Positions 18,665-28,183 of a stretch of 64,000 bases of DNA are shown piece by piece (position 1 is the first letter of the stretch; the number at the start of each line of letters is the position of its first letter). The notes under the pieces were generated by a model. That model made no database searches and was not told the origin of the DNA. It worked only from the letters and a program-made list of their open reading frames with translations. The stretch comes from Brevibacillus aydinogluensis (GTDB lineage Bacteria > Bacillota > Bacilli > Brevibacillales > Brevibacillaceae), in assembly GCF_031954365.1 (NCBI RefSeq), contig NZ_JAUSVZ010000003.1. One strand, 5' to 3'. The position numbers were made by a program, and so were the translations under genes.

Positions 18665-19123
18665 TTACGACAAGACGCGCTTCGTCGTCAGCACCTGTAC
18701 GATTTTTCCTTCCTGCATGAGCGCACTGATTTCGTTCATGATCTTGGCTTCCAGTTTGTTGACGCCTTCTGTTCCTTTGATGTCTTCGGGGGACAGGCCG
18801 GCCAGTGTCTTGATGATGATCTGGTTGACCTGGGGCAGGCGCTGCTGCAGTTCTTCCTTGGCATCTGAACTGTCCGCTGTTATCGTAAAGCGAACAATAA
18901 TGTAGTTGTCGGAGAGCAGATTGGTCGTGATTTCTCCGGTATCCACGGAGTATGCCTCCAGTTCTTTAGCCGTGAGAGCCCGTACCCCCTTTTCTTCACC
19001 ATGGCTTGCGGTTTGTGCTGCTGGGGACAGGTACGTCTGCCAGAGAACGAAGGATACGACACCCAGAAGCGAAATCGCGATGATGATGATAAGTGCCATG
19101 TTAAACAACCGGTTTTGAAACAT
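18665..19123 (-). CDS. fliL: flagellar basal-body-associated protein FliL
   Basis: FliL is a single-pass protein around the stator units. This 152-aa version has a membrane helix at about 7-32 (LFNMALIIIIAISLLGVVSF) and an extracellular SPFH-like domain with the family-typical TNLLSDNYIIVRFTITADS. ATG at 19123 is preferred over the GTG just before it; the site upstream is GGGAGG. It follows swrD by 15 bases. Confidence 0.93.
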   Translation of the reverse strand: MFQNRLFNMALIIIIAISLLGVVSFVLWQTYLSPAAQTASHGEEKGVRALTAKELEAYSVDTGEITTNLLSDNYIIVRFTITADSSDAKEELQQRLPQVNQIIIKTLAGLSPEDIKGTEGVNKLEAKIMNEISALMQEGKIVQVLTTKRVLS

Positions 19124-19138
19124 CACACGTGCCTCCCG

Positions 19139-19360
19139 CTATTCAATGAAATCGTCCGGAACGCGCGGCGCCGCGCTTGCCGGGAACGTCTGCCTGTAAA
19201 AGTCCACTATCCGCGAAGCCACTGCCTCAGCGCTTTCCCTGACGATGTATTTCTTGCCGTTAAACAGCGTGATGACCGTGTCGGGAGTGGATTCCACCAT
19301 TTCGACATGGGTAGCGTTGAGGTAAAACTCCTCGCCGTTAAATCGCGTCAGTCTGATCAT
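19139..19360 (-). CDS. swrD: FlbD/SwrD family motility protein
   Basis: SwrD in Bacillus subtilis raises flagellar motor power for swarming. The 73-aa product begins MIRLTRFNGEEFYLNATHVE, the family signature, followed by ESTPDTVITLFNGKKYIV. The start at 19360 is set by AAAGGAG upstream; a longer frame exists but lacks support. It lies between flgE and fliL, its usual place. Confidence 0.94.
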   Translation of the reverse strand: MIRLTRFNGEEFYLNATHVEMVESTPDTVITLFNGKKYIVRESAEAVASRIVDFYRQTFPASAAPRVPDDFIE

Positions 19361-19425
19361 CGGCTGCTCCTTTCGGGATGGGGGGCGGCGGGATGACCGC
19401 CTCCCCCTCATTCATCCGCTAGGCG

Positions 19426-20244
19426 TTATCGTTTCAGGTTGACCAGTTCTTCCAGCACGGTGTCGGACGTGGTGATGATGCGGGAGTTGGCCTGGAACCC
19501 GCGCTGAGCGACAATCATCTCGGTAAACTCTTCAGACAGGTCCACATTGGACATCTCCAACTGACCGGAGATGATGTTCACCTTGGCAGTTGCCGCATCA
19601 ATCGGTGTGGTCGGATCTTCTCCGTATGCCCCTGCGTTGACGGTATATTCGTACAGGGAGTTGCCAATTTTCTTCAGGCCGCCCGGGTTGTCAAACGTCA
19701 TCAACCCGATCTGGATGGAAGAATCCAGCTCTCCAGCCTCATCCACCGTGGTGATGACCCCGTCTTTACCGATGGAGTAAGAAACGATACCATCGTTCCG
19801 CGAGATTTGAATCGGTTCGCCATTCACGTCTACCAGTTTCAAACCTTGCGGGTTTACCAAATAACCAAGCGCGTCACGGGTAAAGTTGCCGGCACGGGTG
19901 TAGTAGTACGTCTCGCCGCCATCCGGCGTAACCATGAAAAACGCTTCCCCTTCGATCGCCAAATCCGTGATCACGTTGGTGGTCATCGGGCTGCCGGCCG
20001 TAAACACCGTGTCAATGGAACCGATCTGCGTCCCCAGTCCGACTTGCATCGGGTTGGAACCGCCCTTGCCGTCATCGGTTGGTGCAGTCGCACCGGCAAT
20101 GTTTTGGCTGAGAATGTCCTGAAACATCGCGCGGCCTTTCTTGAATCCTACCGTGTTCACGTTGGCAATGTTGTTGCCGATTACGTCCAGTTTGGTTTGA
20201 AAACCGCGCAGACCGGAAATGCCGGAGTACATGGAACGAAGCAT
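19426..20244 (-). CDS. flgE: flagellar hook protein FlgE
   Basis: The start at 20244 (MLRSMYSGISG) has AAGGAGG upstream and gives 272 aa, close to the Bacillus hook protein. N- and C-terminal heptads typical of axial proteins are present: GFQTKLDVIGNNIANVNTVG (about 14-33) and SNVDLSEEFTEMIVAQRG with NSRIITTSDTVLEELVNLK at the end. The central hypervariable domain is short. The protein is also like FlgG/FlgF; its position between fliK and swrD supports the hook role. Confidence 0.93.
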   Translation of the reverse strand: MLRSMYSGISGLRGFQTKLDVIGNNIANVNTVGFKKGRAMFQDILSQNIAGATAPTDDGKGGSNPMQVGLGTQIGSIDTVFTAGSPMTTNVITDLAIEGEAFFMVTPDGGETYYYTRAGNFTRDALGYLVNPQGLKLVDVNGEPIQISRNDGIVSYSIGKDGVITTVDEAGELDSSIQIGLMTFDNPGGLKKIGNSLYEYTVNAGAYGEDPTTPIDAATAKVNIISGQLEMSNVDLSEEFTEMIVAQRGFQANSRIITTSDTVLEELVNLKR

Positions 20245-20347
20245 TAACAATTCCTCCTTCACAAACAGGTATCGGGTCTATTGGCGACTGCCTCGGTCAT
20301 TCGGCAGCCGACGGGCTTCCTCCGAGAGGTCCAGCCCTCTGATCCAT

Positions 20348-20743
20348 TCATGCAAAGACCGCGCTGTCGATGTTGGTAAACACGTTTTCCTTCATGCTGA
20401 CGTCGTCGACGGCGGTAATCACTTTTCGGTTGATGATGCTGACGACGTAGGCGACGTTGTCCATCAAGATCAGCGATTCTTTCGCCCCTTTGTCAGCCGC
20501 TTTTTGCACAGCCGACTGCAGTCGGTTCAGCTCGGCTTCGTTGAGCGAAATCCCCCGTTCGCGCAGACGCATCAGTGCGTGCTGACTGAACGTGAGGGGC
20601 TTGGGGCCTTTCGCTTTGTCAACAGACTCGGCGAGGTAGTGGCGAAACGATTTGCCTGCCGGTTCCGCACCGGTCGTGCTAACAGCAGCTGGTCGCTTTG
20701 GCTTGTTGGGAAAGTAGGTCTGCCCCACGTAAAACGTGTGCAT
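20348..20743 (-). CDS. TIGR02530-type flagellar operon protein
   Basis: The start at 20743 (MHTFYVGQ) is preferred because AAAGGGGGG lies six bases upstream; an in-frame ATG at 20761 overlaps that site. The 131-aa protein has the family core LTFSQHALMRLRERGISL and a C-terminal part with DNVAYVVSIINRKVITAVDD. Proteins of this family occur in flagellar operons of many Firmicutes and lack a settled function. Unusually, it directly follows fliK (33 bases), where flgD would normally intervene. Confidence 0.88.
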   Translation of the reverse strand: MHTFYVGQTYFPNKPKRPAAVSTTGAEPAGKSFRHYLAESVDKAKGPKPLTFSQHALMRLRERGISLNEAELNRLQSAVQKAADKGAKESLILMDNVAYVVSIINRKVITAVDDVSMKENVFTNIDSAVFA

Positions 20744-20776
20744 GGCGGTCCCCCCTTTCACGAACAGCTAGCCCGG

Positions 20777-22006
20777 CTAGCGAATGCCAGTAAAGGCAGC
20801 ACGGCCCAATTCCCGCCCAACCGCGGCAAAATCACTATCCTCCAGCAGTCCTTCCAGCGAAAATTCCACCTGATCTTCCTGCTGTTCCTGTCGCTGGCGC
20901 CCATCGCCTTGCTGACGTGCCTGCTCCCGCTGCTGCTGGAAGGCAAACGAACTTGCCTGATGCTGATTGACTTCCAGGCGATCCACCTGCAGACCTTGTT
21001 GGGTCAACGCTGCGCGAAGCTGCGGAAGCTGGTTGTCCAGCAATTCCTTGCCGGCTGCCGTTTCCGCGGAAAACTGAGCCGTAATCACCCCGTCACGAGC
21101 GGTGATGATCACGTCCACTTGGCCCAGCGACTGCGGGTGGAGAATCAGTTTGGCCTCGTGCACGCCGTTCCCCTGGGTGATTTTCATCTGTTGGACAAAC
21201 AGCTGCGTGACTTGCTGCGCAAACTGCTGGGCGTGTACGGGATGAGCTGTCACCGTTTGCTGCGGAATTCTGCCGTGATTCACCACTTGGTGGAACGGAA
21301 GAGCAACCGCGTGCTCAGGCAAGATGACTGATTCCGATTCCGCCAGCGGCGAAGCCTGCACATTCAGCGTCTGCTGAACGGGTGTGCTGCTGCTGCGCAC
21401 CTGCACGGCGGCTTCCGCCTGGTAGCTGGACAGGGCCTGGGTGACGCGAAGGGACTGCATGGTGAGTTCCTTTTCCGCGTGCCGGATGGGAACGACAGAT
21501 GGTTCCGCGCTCCGGATGCCGCCTTTTCCATGGATCAGGACAAGCGGCTGCTTTCTGGTGTCACTTTCCTGTTTGCCGGCTGCTGCCCGCAGCTCCTCGC
21601 CGAACTGCTTCAGCAGAGCCTCCACCTGCTTGTCCACCTGCTGCCATTCGATCACCTTCGCGCCTCCTTCGGCACGTGCGAACGATACGATGGCTTCGGC
21701 CAGTTTTTCTGCCGTCGCCTGCGGGATGCCCCGCTGAGTGAACGTAGCGGCAACCTCTTCGGGATCCTGCATGTGAAGCGTCGGGAAAAGCTGTTGGATC
21801 AGTGCCAGCAGATCAGCCAGCAGCGCCATGTCTTCGGCGCCTGCTTCGCCTGGCAGGGACTGAGACGGTTCCCCCGCCTGCACATTTTGCAGCACGCTGC
21901 CAATCTGTGCAGCAAACAGATCTCCACCCTCCGGATTCGGCTGTGCAGAGACGCCGACTGTGATGGCGGACGCCGCCGGAGCTCCCTTCACATTGGCTAC
22001 ATTCAT
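20777..22006 (-). CDS. fliK: flagellar hook-length control protein FliK
   Basis: FliK measures hook length and triggers the FlhB specificity switch. The 409-aa protein is Gln/Ala-rich through the N-terminal two thirds; the conserved Flg_hook domain is at about 285-365 (EAKLILHPQSLGQVDVIITA, then PQLRAALTQQGLQVDRLEV). The C-terminal tail is Q/R/E-rich. ATG at 22006 follows GGAGGTGA; GTG at 22015 overlaps that site and is less likely. Confidence 0.93.
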   Translation of the reverse strand: MNVANVKGAPAASAITVGVSAQPNPEGGDLFAAQIGSVLQNVQAGEPSQSLPGEAGAEDMALLADLLALIQQLFPTLHMQDPEEVAATFTQRGIPQATAEKLAEAIVSFARAEGGAKVIEWQQVDKQVEALLKQFGEELRAAAGKQESDTRKQPLVLIHGKGGIRSAEPSVVPIRHAEKELTMQSLRVTQALSSYQAEAAVQVRSSSTPVQQTLNVQASPLAESESVILPEHAVALPFHQVVNHGRIPQQTVTAHPVHAQQFAQQVTQLFVQQMKITQGNGVHEAKLILHPQSLGQVDVIITARDGVITAQFSAETAAGKELLDNQLPQLRAALTQQGLQVDRLEVNQHQASSFAFQQQREQARQQGDGRQRQEQQEDQVEFSLEGLLEDSDFAAVGRELGRAAFTGIR

Positions 22007-22076
22007 CTCATTCACCTCCTCGGATTGTATTGTTGCTTATGAAAACGACAGACGCGGTGCTTGTATGGCCCGTCGC

Positions 22077-22976
22077 CTATCGAAGCAACTCGCTCGTGAT
22101 GCGCGCAGCCACGTTTTCTTTCCGCTGGCTGTCCTGCTGGGCGATTGCCGCCAGGATTTGCGCCCGTTTGTCATGAGACAGGCCGGCCATAATCGAGATG
22201 GCCCGGTTGCGGTCGGTACCCATCAGCGTACGAATGACGGTAGCGGCATCCGCAGCCGGCATTTGCGAGAAGGTCTGGATCAGCGAATCGATGCTGGTCG
22301 TATCCTTTCGCGTCTCGCTCAGCGCCTTGGTCAAGATTTGCACCCGTTCCTGCAGCGCGGCGATGTCATCGTCCTTGTTTACCACCGTATCCTTTAATTG
22401 AATGGAGATGTCGGCCGCTTTTTTCGGGTCCATCTTGGCCAGTATGTTCGCCTGCTGCTCCGCTTTCATCTTGCTCATGACCGAAACCGCTTCACTCATG
22501 CTGAGGTTTTCGACGATGGCTGCTGCGTTTTTCGGCGACATCGTCGCGTACAATTTGGCCAGGTCCTGATACTGCTTTTGCCGCTCTTCCTCGCTGGTGC
22601 GCTTGTCCTCAAGCAGCTTTTGCAGATCCAGCACCTGTTTTTCCAACGCCTGAATGGTGGCGTCCTTTTTCGCCGTTTCACTCTGCAGGTTGGCGATTGT
22701 CTGCTTGTTTTTCGCCTGCTCCTCCTGCAAGCTGCTCACCTGTTTGCCAATGTCGACTGACTTCTCTTCTGCATCGGACATCGCGTACTGGTCAGGCACG
22801 ATTTTTTCCACGATCGGAATCGTGTTGGCCCAACTGAGCACGCTGCCCAACACGTTGTATCCCAACAGGCTGAGAAGCACGCCTCCGAGGAGAGTGGCAA
22901 ACAGAGCGGGGATTGCAATCATGTAGAAAAACCATTCCCACCTGCTGTACTCCCGTTCTTCTTGGATCTCTTCCAT
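22077..22976 (-). CDS. ylxF: MotE/YlxF-like membrane-anchored coiled-coil protein
   Basis: This 299-aa protein has one membrane helix (about 14-40, FYMIAIPALFATLLGGVLL), a long coiled coil (about 75-135, rich in Gln, Glu, Lys) and then MgtE-N-like helical repeats that also occur in FliG (KLYATMSPKNAAAIVENL; ANILAKMDPKKAADI). It lies between fliJ and fliK, where Bacillus has ylxF. Related MotE proteins chaperone the stator protein MotC in Rhizobiales; a role in export or stator assembly here is plausible but unproven. Confidence 0.85.
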   Translation of the reverse strand: MEEIQEEREYSRWEWFFYMIAIPALFATLLGGVLLSLLGYNVLGSVLSWANTIPIVEKIVPDQYAMSDAEEKSVDIGKQVSSLQEEQAKNKQTIANLQSETAKKDATIQALEKQVLDLQKLLEDKRTSEEERQKQYQDLAKLYATMSPKNAAAIVENLSMSEAVSVMSKMKAEQQANILAKMDPKKAADISIQLKDTVVNKDDDIAALQERVQILTKALSETRKDTTSIDSLIQTFSQMPAADAATVIRTLMGTDRNRAISIMAGLSHDKRAQILAAIAQQDSQRKENVAARITSELLR

Positions 22977-22988
22977 CGTGAACCTCCC

Positions 22989-23435
22989 TCAGTTGCTCCT
23001 GCGAAGATAGAGCTGCGTGCCAATCTCGTCCAATTCTTTCTGCTCTTTGAGTCTTTCCGCGTAGAGAAACTGCCCGAGCGCCTTTTCCCGCAGCCGCTGC
23101 CACAGTTGCGTCTCCTGCATCCGTTCCGCCAGTCTGCGCTGGCAGCGCTCCACTTCCTGTTCACACCCGTACAGCGTCCGGCGCTGGTTGACAATGGACT
23201 GTTCGACGGCCTGACGGTACTGGCTGAGTTCGATCAACTGGGCTGCGCTGCAGGTTTGGCTTTGCGCCTCGTGCAGCATGTTCGTCACTGCCTCATGCCG
23301 CTCCGTCAGTCGAAACAGCTTGAGCTCCTCTTCGTTCTTTCGCTGCACGGACTTGCCAAACGCCCACTCGGCCTGCTCTTTTTCCTTTTCTTTTACATCC
23401 AGCACTTTTTGCAGTTGAAACCGGAACACGTTCAC
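22989..23435 (-). CDS. fliJ: flagellar export protein FliJ
   Basis: The 148-aa protein is almost wholly alpha-helical coiled coil, beginning NVFRFQLQKVLDVKEKEKEQ. FliJ links the ATPase ring to FlhA and helps recycle chaperones. It starts with GTG one base after the fliI stop, with GGAGGGG upstream. Length and position fit the family. Confidence 0.92.
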   Translation of the reverse strand: MNVFRFQLQKVLDVKEKEKEQAEWAFGKSVQRKNEEELKLFRLTERHEAVTNMLHEAQSQTCSAAQLIELSQYRQAVEQSIVNQRRTLYGCEQEVERCQRRLAERMQETQLWQRLREKALGQFLYAERLKEQKELDEIGTQLYLRRSN

Positions 23436-23436
23436 G

Positions 23437-24753
23437 CTAGTTCACCCCTCCGAAATGGGCGGTTAACGCCTGAATCGTGGTGTCCAGATCGGACGGTTCG
23501 TGCGTTCCCTGCGCCGTAAAATCGCGGATAATGTCCTTGTAGCGAATCGCCGCATCGATCTCCCGGTTGGTCCCCGGCTTGTAGGCGCCGATGTTGATCA
23601 GGTCCTCCGCTTCCCGGAATGTGGCGAGATGACGCTTCACCTGGCGGGCCGCTTCAAGATGACGTTCGGTGCAGATCTCGTTCATTACCCGGCTGACGCT
23701 GGCAAGCACGTCAATCGCCGGAAAGTGTCCCTTTTGCGCGATTTTTCGGTCGAGGACGATATGCCCGTCCAAAATCCCGCGCACCGCGTCCGCGATCGGA
23801 TCATTCATGTCGTCAGAATCAACCAAAACGGTGTAAAAACCGGTGATGCTTCCTTTGTCCGCCGTGCCGGCCCGCTCCAACAGCTTGGGCAACAGCGCAA
23901 ACACGGACGGGGTGTAACCGCGTGTCGCCGGCGGTTCGCCGATCGCCAGGCCGATTTCCCGCTGCGCCATGGCAAATCGGGTAACCGAATCCATCATCAA
24001 CATGACGTTCAGGCCGCGGTCCCGAAAGTACTCGGCGATCGAGGTGGCGATCATCGCCCCTTTGATCCGGATCATGGCGGGCTGGTCGGAAGTGGCGACA
24101 ACGACGACCGACCGTTTTAGTCCTTCTTCCCCGAGATCCCGCTCGATAAACTCCATCACCTCGCGGCCGCGTTCCCCGATCAGGGCGATGACGTTGATGT
24201 CCGCCGTCGTGTTGCGGGCGATCATTCCCAGGAGCGTGCTCTTTCCGACGCCGGAACCGGCGAAAATCCCCACACGCTGTCCTTTTCCGACCGTCAAGAG
24301 CCCGTCGATGGCCCGCACGCCCACGCTCAGCGGTTCTCTGATGCGCGGCCTAAGCAGCGGATTGGGCGGTGCATTGTTGGTCGGATAGGAGGCAAGGCCA
24401 GGCGGGATGCTTCCCTGCAGCGGGCGCCCCAATCCGTCCAGCACCTTGCCGAGGATTTCCGGCCCCACCTTGACGGACAGCGCGCTGCCGGTGGCTACGA
24501 CGTCACTGCCCGGCCCGATGGACGTCAGCTCCCCAAGCGGCATCAGCAGCACCTTGTTGTCCCGGAAGCCGACTACCTCCGCGATGATGGGCTCGCCGCT
24601 TTGCGGGAAGATCTGGCAGATTTCTCCCAGCTTCACTTCCGGGCCCTGCGACTCGATGGTAAGACCCACCACCTGTGTAACCTTTCCGTTGACCCGCACC
24701 GGGTCGATACCCTCCAGCGCCTGCCTGTATTTCCCCAGGTCGAGGATCGTCAT
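23437..24753 (-). CDS. fliI: flagellum-specific ATPase FliI
   Basis: This 438-aa F1-beta-like ATPase powers export. Walker A is GIFAGSGVGKSTLLGMIAR (about 163-181), Walker B VMLMMDSVTRFAMAQRE (about 245-261), and the family stretch EPPATRGYTPSVFALLPKL is present. It overlaps fliH by four bases (ATGA). Confidence 0.97.
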   Translation of the reverse strand: MTILDLGKYRQALEGIDPVRVNGKVTQVVGLTIESQGPEVKLGEICQIFPQSGEPIIAEVVGFRDNKVLLMPLGELTSIGPGSDVVATGSALSVKVGPEILGKVLDGLGRPLQGSIPPGLASYPTNNAPPNPLLRPRIREPLSVGVRAIDGLLTVGKGQRVGIFAGSGVGKSTLLGMIARNTTADINVIALIGERGREVMEFIERDLGEEGLKRSVVVVATSDQPAMIRIKGAMIATSIAEYFRDRGLNVMLMMDSVTRFAMAQREIGLAIGEPPATRGYTPSVFALLPKLLERAGTADKGSITGFYTVLVDSDDMNDPIADAVRGILDGHIVLDRKIAQKGHFPAIDVLASVSRVMNEICTERHLEAARQVKRHLATFREAEDLINIGAYKPGTNREIDAAIRYKDIIRDFTAQGTHEPSDLDTTIQALTAHFGGVN

Positions 24754-25568
24754 GTCACTTCACTCCCCCTGGCGATGTCCAGCAAACACTGTTTGATTTC
24801 ATGCAATTGCGTATCAATTCGGGCATCGATACTTCCCAGCGGCGTCCGAATCACGCAGCCGTCGTCCTGGACGGTGTGATCCGGGTAAATGGAGAGCTCC
24901 GCCTGTCCGTCCAGGAGGGCAAGCAGTTGGGCACGCTGCTCCTGGACAAATGCGTAGTGGCGGTGATTGACGCAGACGGCCACGTGGCCGTGCACCCGAG
25001 AGCGGCGCAACAATTTTTTCACCATCTCCAAAACCATTTCCGGCGAGCTGTGCAGCTCCGTCCCAATCACTTTTTGTGCTACGTCCACACTTAGCTCTAC
25101 CAGGAACGGTTCCGCTTCGGCGATGATCCGTTCCTTTTCGGCGTACGCCTGCTCCAGAAGGGAACGGGCTTGTTCCACACAAGCGGTCTCTTCTTCCAAC
25201 GCCTGCCGCTTTCCATCTGCGTAACCGGCGTCATATCCTTCCCGGCTCGCCTGTTCCCGCGTTTCCTGAAACAGAGCTTCGGCTTCGCGCCGTTTTTCCT
25301 CCCACCAGCGTTCCACTTCCGCGAGCGCCTGCCGCTTGATTTCCTCGGCCTGCTCCATGGCCTCGCGAAGCACGCCCTGCGCGGTTTCTTCCGCATCCTG
25401 GAGGATAATTTTCGCTTCTTCCTCAGCATTTTTTACCAATTGATGATTTTCTTGCAACCTTTCGGAAGTTTGCTCCGTCTGTAATGGTGAAGTCCTTAAT
25501 TCAAGGAATACCGATTCGTCTGAAGCCTGGTAGTGGGACAGCTTGATGATTCTAGACAATGATATCAT
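24750..25568 (-). CDS. fliH: flagellar assembly protein FliH
   Basis: FliH binds and restrains FliI. ATG at 25568 (MISLSRIIKL, 272 aa) matches the usual Bacillus N-terminus and overlaps fliG by 17 bases; its ribosome site is very close, and a TTG at 25559 is the alternative. A coiled coil rich in Glu/Ala/Gln spans about 40-150, and the FliI-binding globular C-terminus is at about 160-270 (VELSVDVAQKVIGTELHSSP). Confidence 0.9.
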   Translation of the reverse strand: MISLSRIIKLSHYQASDESVFLELRTSPLQTEQTSERLQENHQLVKNAEEEAKIILQDAEETAQGVLREAMEQAEEIKRQALAEVERWWEEKRREAEALFQETREQASREGYDAGYADGKRQALEEETACVEQARSLLEQAYAEKERIIAEAEPFLVELSVDVAQKVIGTELHSSPEMVLEMVKKLLRRSRVHGHVAVCVNHRHYAFVQEQRAQLLALLDGQAELSIYPDHTVQDDGCVIRTPLGSIDARIDTQLHEIKQCLLDIARGSEVT

Positions 25569-26565
25569 CCCCTCCACCGCGGGCGATGATGATCTCACCC
25601 GCCTCTTCTAAGCGGCGAATGATTGCGACGATGCGGGATTGAGCTTCTTCGACGTCGCGCAGACGAACAGGACCCATAAACTCCATTTCTTCCTTGAAGG
25701 TGTCTGCCATCCGTTTGGACATGTTCCGGAAGATGACTTCGCGGACTTCCTCGCTGGCCACCTTGAGCGCGAGCTGAAGATCGGTATTTTCCACGTCGCG
25801 GATAACCCGTTGGATGGAACGGTTGTCCAACGTGGCGATGTCTTCGAAGACAAACATGCGCTTCTTGATCTCTTCTGCCAGTTCGGGGTCCTGGATCTCC
25901 AGCGAGTCCAAAATGGTCCGCTCGGTTGCGCGGTCCACGCCGTTGAGAACGGCGACGATCGCTTCGATACCGCCAGCCTGGGTGTAATCCTGGGTGACGG
26001 TTGCGGACAGTTTTTGCTCCAGAACCTGCTCCACCTGGGCGATGACCTCCGGTGACGTGCTGTCCATCAGCGCGATCCGCTTGGCCACGTCAGCCTGCCG
26101 GTCCTGCGGCAGCGCGGAGAGAATCATCGCTGCCTGCTGCGGCTCCAGATAGGAGAGCACCAGGGCAATTGTTTGCGGATGTTCGTTCTGGATAAAGTTC
26201 AGGATTTGGCCCGGGTCCGCTTTGCGGGCAAAGTCGAACGGGCGTACCTGCAGATTGGCGGTCAGACGGTTGATAATATCCATCGCTTTCGATTCGCCCA
26301 ACGCTTTTTGCAAAATTTCCTTTGCGTATGTGATTCCGCCTTGGGCGATGACTTCCTTGGCGACCGCTATCTGGTGAAATTCAGCAAGAATCTTGTCTTT
26401 TTCATCGGAATCAACCTTCCGGACGTTGGCAATTTCCAGCGTAAGCTGTTCAATCTCATCTTCGCGCAAGTGCTTGAACACCTGGGCGGAGATTTCCGGC
26501 CCGAGCGAGATGAGGAGGATTGCTGCCTTCTGTCGTCCGGTCAACTCTTTGGCGCCGCGAGCCAT
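25552..26565 (-). CDS. fliG: flagellar motor switch protein FliG
   Basis: FliG couples the stator to the rotor. The 337-aa protein has the N domain (KELTGRQKAAILLISLGPE), the middle domain with the EHPQ motif (FIQNEHPQTIALVLSYL) and the C domain with torque-generating charged residues near DVENTDLQLALKVASEEVRE. The ribosome site is AAGGAG. It follows fliF by 14 bases. Confidence 0.97.
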   Translation of the reverse strand: MARGAKELTGRQKAAILLISLGPEISAQVFKHLREDEIEQLTLEIANVRKVDSDEKDKILAEFHQIAVAKEVIAQGGITYAKEILQKALGESKAMDIINRLTANLQVRPFDFARKADPGQILNFIQNEHPQTIALVLSYLEPQQAAMILSALPQDRQADVAKRIALMDSTSPEVIAQVEQVLEQKLSATVTQDYTQAGGIEAIVAVLNGVDRATERTILDSLEIQDPELAEEIKKRMFVFEDIATLDNRSIQRVIRDVENTDLQLALKVASEEVREVIFRNMSKRMADTFKEEMEFMGPVRLRDVEEAQSRIVAIIRRLEEAGEIIIARGGGDDIIV

Positions 26566-26579
26566 ACTGTTTTCACTCC

Positions 26580-28154
26580 TTAGTCTTCAGCTAACCACGT
26601 GCGAAGCAAGACAACGAATTCGTCCGGCTTGCTGCGCGCTAGTTTTTCCAGTTGCTTGCGCACCACCACTTGATCCGTGTCTTCCTGGTAGGTCAAATCC
26701 GGAATCTCCATCGGTTGCGGCGGCATCAGGTCCGGAACCTCTTCTTCTTGCAGCTTCGCTTGGCGGCGGCGATAGATAAGGAATGCGACCGCACCAAGAG
26801 CCAACAGGGCGATTGCACCTGCTCCGTACAAATACGGTGTCAAGTCGGTGGAGCTGTCAACTGCCACCTTGCCGGAGAACTGACGCGGCAAGACAGAGAT
26901 GTGCTGGTCCAGTTCCTCCTGGGTCAACTGCACGCCACTGTCGCTTAACGTGACTCGCACCACGTTGCGGAGTACCTGCTTGATGCTTTCGATGGTCTGA
27001 TCATCCAACTGCCCGCCTTCCGGAGGCTCTACGCCGACGTTGATCGTGATGTCCTCGATCTTGTACGGGCTCATCGTGATGTTGCGGGTGATTCGGTTTA
27101 CTTCGCGGTTGATCGTATCGCTCAGTTCTTCGTACTGGCTGTTGCTTCCCTGCGGCGAGCTTCCCGGATAACCGGGGACGGCATTTTCGCCAGTTCCTGC
27201 TATTCCGCCAGGAGGAGCACCCTGCCCGGAGAACGTTTTGGATGATTTTTGGGATGAGATGATAAGTCCTTCGTTGTTTTCCTTATCCGGCGCTTCGACC
27301 AGGTTTTCCACGCGGTTTTCCTTGTCGAAATTCATCTTGATAAACGTATGGACGATGACCTTATCCCTGCCCATCATCGTGCCCAGGAGTTGGTACAGGT
27401 TTTGCTGAATCTCGCGCTCGACGTTGGCTCTGATTTTCTCCTGCTGCTCGAAGCTGGTCAGCGAGCCTTCCGTTTCGGTGCCTTCCTTCCACTCCAGCAG
27501 ATTGGAGTACTGGTCGGAAATCGTGATGTTATCCGGCGGCAGTTTGGGTACGCTGCGGGATACCAACAGGTACAGCGCGTTGATTTGCTTTTGGTCCAAC
27601 CGGGTACCCGGTTCCACGTCTACGATGACGGAGGCGGTTGCTGATTCAGGCTTTTCCGTGATCCAGATGCTTTCCTCCGGCAGGTTGATCATCACCTGAG
27701 CGCTTCGGACACCGTTTACCCGTTCCAGCATCTTGCGCAGTTCTTGCTGCAGCGCCTCTTTTTTCATCACGTCAAACTGACGGTCCGTAACACCCAGCGT
27801 GTTGGAGAAGATCTCCGTGTTGATGCCTGCCTGGCTGGGAATTCCTTGAGCGGCCAGATCGACGATGACATCTTGAGCCAGCTTTTGCGGAACCTCGATG
27901 TTCGTCCCGTTATTCGTGATGCGGTATGGAATATTCTTGCTTTCCAGTTCCTGCTTGATCAATCCGATTTCCTGTTCACTCAGCCTCTGGTTGTAGAGGG
28001 GCGTGTAGACCGGCTGTGAGGCAATGTATATGTATAGGCCGAGCGAGATGAGCAAAAACAGCACGATCCCGGAAATCATCCACCTTCGCTTAGGCGAAAG
28101 CTGATTCCATTTCGTCAAGACTTGCTCTTTATACTGTAAAAGACGTTCGTTCAT
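26580..28154 (-). CDS. fliF: flagellar MS-ring protein FliF
   Basis: This 524-aa protein forms the MS ring. It has membrane helices at about 25-45 and 436-456, ring-building motifs between them (TPLYNQRLSEQEIGLIKQEL; VMINLPEESIW) and the C-terminal FliG-binding tail. A Gly/Pro/Ser-rich loop lies near 305-335. Start and site (GAGGTGA) are clear. Confidence 0.97.
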   Translation of the reverse strand: MNERLLQYKEQVLTKWNQLSPKRRWMISGIVLFLLISLGLYIYIASQPVYTPLYNQRLSEQEIGLIKQELESKNIPYRITNNGTNIEVPQKLAQDVIVDLAAQGIPSQAGINTEIFSNTLGVTDRQFDVMKKEALQQELRKMLERVNGVRSAQVMINLPEESIWITEKPESATASVIVDVEPGTRLDQKQINALYLLVSRSVPKLPPDNITISDQYSNLLEWKEGTETEGSLTSFEQQEKIRANVEREIQQNLYQLLGTMMGRDKVIVHTFIKMNFDKENRVENLVEAPDKENNEGLIISSQKSSKTFSGQGAPPGGIAGTGENAVPGYPGSSPQGSNSQYEELSDTINREVNRITRNITMSPYKIEDITINVGVEPPEGGQLDDQTIESIKQVLRNVVRVTLSDSGVQLTQEELDQHISVLPRQFSGKVAVDSSTDLTPYLYGAGAIALLALGAVAFLIYRRRQAKLQEEEVPDLMPPQPMEIPDLTYQEDTDQVVVRKQLEKLARSKPDEFVVLLRTWLAED

Positions 28155-28183
28155 GGTTCACCTCACCAAGAATACCGACGACG

